A DNA stretch of 7,231 nt, taken from contig DMUD01000313.1 in the NCBI GenBank assembly GCA_003476475.1, positions 1 through 7,231 on the forward strand, given 5' to 3'. Positions 6,922 through 7,231 of the stretch are shown here, piece by piece; position 1 is the first letter of the stretch, and each line of letters opens with the position of its first letter. This DNA comes from Cytophagales bacterium. GTDB taxonomy: Bacteria; Bacteroidota; Bacteroidia; Cytophagales; UBA9547. The position numbers were made by a program, and so were the translations under genes. The notes under the pieces are model-generated. The model was not told where the DNA came from, did no database searches, and saw nothing but the letters and a program-made list of their open reading frames with translations.

Positions 6922-7231
6922 AGAGTTTTTTTTCAACAGTAAGGCTTTCAGTTTTTTGTACAATTCTTTTGTGTCGATGGGTTTTAAAGTGAAACTGTCG
7001 AAACCTTTTTCTTTCAGTTCTTTTTCAGAATTAAAATCGTCGTTGGCCGTGAGTGCCATAATGTGCACGGGGTTTCCACTTTCCCTTATTTGGCGGGTGG
7101 CCTCGTAGCCATCCATTACAGGCATGTGCAAATCCATCAATATAGCATCGAAGTTCTCTTTTTGCATCAGGTTCAAGGCTTCTTGTCCGTTTTCTGCAAC
7201 TGCATGTACTACGCCCCACATTTCAAGGAAA
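6904..7231 (-). CDS. Response-regulator receiver (REC) domain, N-terminally truncated; probably the C-terminus of a hybrid histidine kinase
   Basis: The frame stays open to the right edge, so the ATG at 7219-7221 is an internal Met and not a supported start. About 108 residues are visible. The phosphoacceptor Asp is in LMDLHMPVMDG (codon at 7132-7134), the conserved Thr in MALTAND (7048-7050) and the conserved Lys in TLKPID (6982-6984), so the domain should accept phosphate. No output domain follows: the chain ends about 26 residues after the Lys. The WGVVHAVAENGQEAL beginning resembles REC domains at the C-termini of hybrid sensor kinases, but a stand-alone regulator cannot be excluded. An A8 run in the coding strand (plus-strand T8, 6926-6933) lies near the end. 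The stop falls inside the convergent tilS gene. Confidence 0.9.
   Translation of the reverse strand, partial: FLEMWGVVHAVAENGQEALNLMQKENFDAILMDLHMPVMDGYEATRQIRESGNPVHIMALTANDDFNSEKELKEKGFDSFTLKPIDTKELYKKLKALLLKKNSSTNKD
6917..6937. repeat. Inverted repeat spanning the tilS stop, with a T8 run in its loop and right arm
   Basis: GTTGAA (6917-6922) is the reverse complement of TTCAAC (6932-6937). The T-run falls in the loop and the right arm, not after the stem, so this is not a classical intrinsic terminator for tilS. It includes the tilS stop codon and codes for the C-terminal end of the receiver protein on the other strand. Confidence 0.35.

Overview
This 7.2-kb window looks like chromosomal DNA from a member of the Bacteroidota. 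The evidence is indirect: AT-rich leaders without clear Shine-Dalgarno sequences, a good match to the Bacteroidota -33/-7 promoter pattern (TTG, 19 bp, TAnnTTTG) just ahead of the second gene, and protein families that resemble Bacteroidota versions. I cannot name a genus from the sequence alone.

Layout. (1) Positions 1-2465, plus strand: the 3' part of a large superfamily 1 DNA/RNA helicase. Its reading frame is open at the left edge, so the Walker A half lies outside the window. It ends in a small domain that looks like a degenerate Vsr/MTES_1575-type nuclease fold. (2) Positions 2466-2937: an AT-rich gap with no credible gene. It holds a weak hairpin, a diverged copy of a common palindromic REP-like motif, a perfect 7-bp-stem hairpin and a promoter. 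(3) Positions 2938-6921, plus strand: four tightly spaced genes that are probably one operon. They are serine O-acetyltransferase (cysE/epsC), a PlsC-type lysophosphatidate acyltransferase, an extended SDR nucleotide-sugar epimerase/dehydratase, and tRNA(Ile)-lysidine synthase (tilS). (4) Positions 6904-7231, minus strand: the C-terminal receiver (REC) domain of a two-component protein, cut by the right edge. It converges on tilS and overlaps its 3' end by 18 bp.

How the genes relate. The four operon genes belong to different core processes: cysteine synthesis, phospholipid synthesis, sugar-nucleotide chemistry and tRNA decoding. The grouping looks like a housekeeping operon rather than a dedicated pathway. 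The part most likely to reward a closer look is the helicase. Large single-protein helicases with a C-terminal Vsr-like domain include the Hhe anti-phage defence proteins, and here the nuclease-like tail appears to have lost most of its usual catalytic signature. I found no RNA genes, CRISPR arrays, insertion sequences or clear new multi-gene system.
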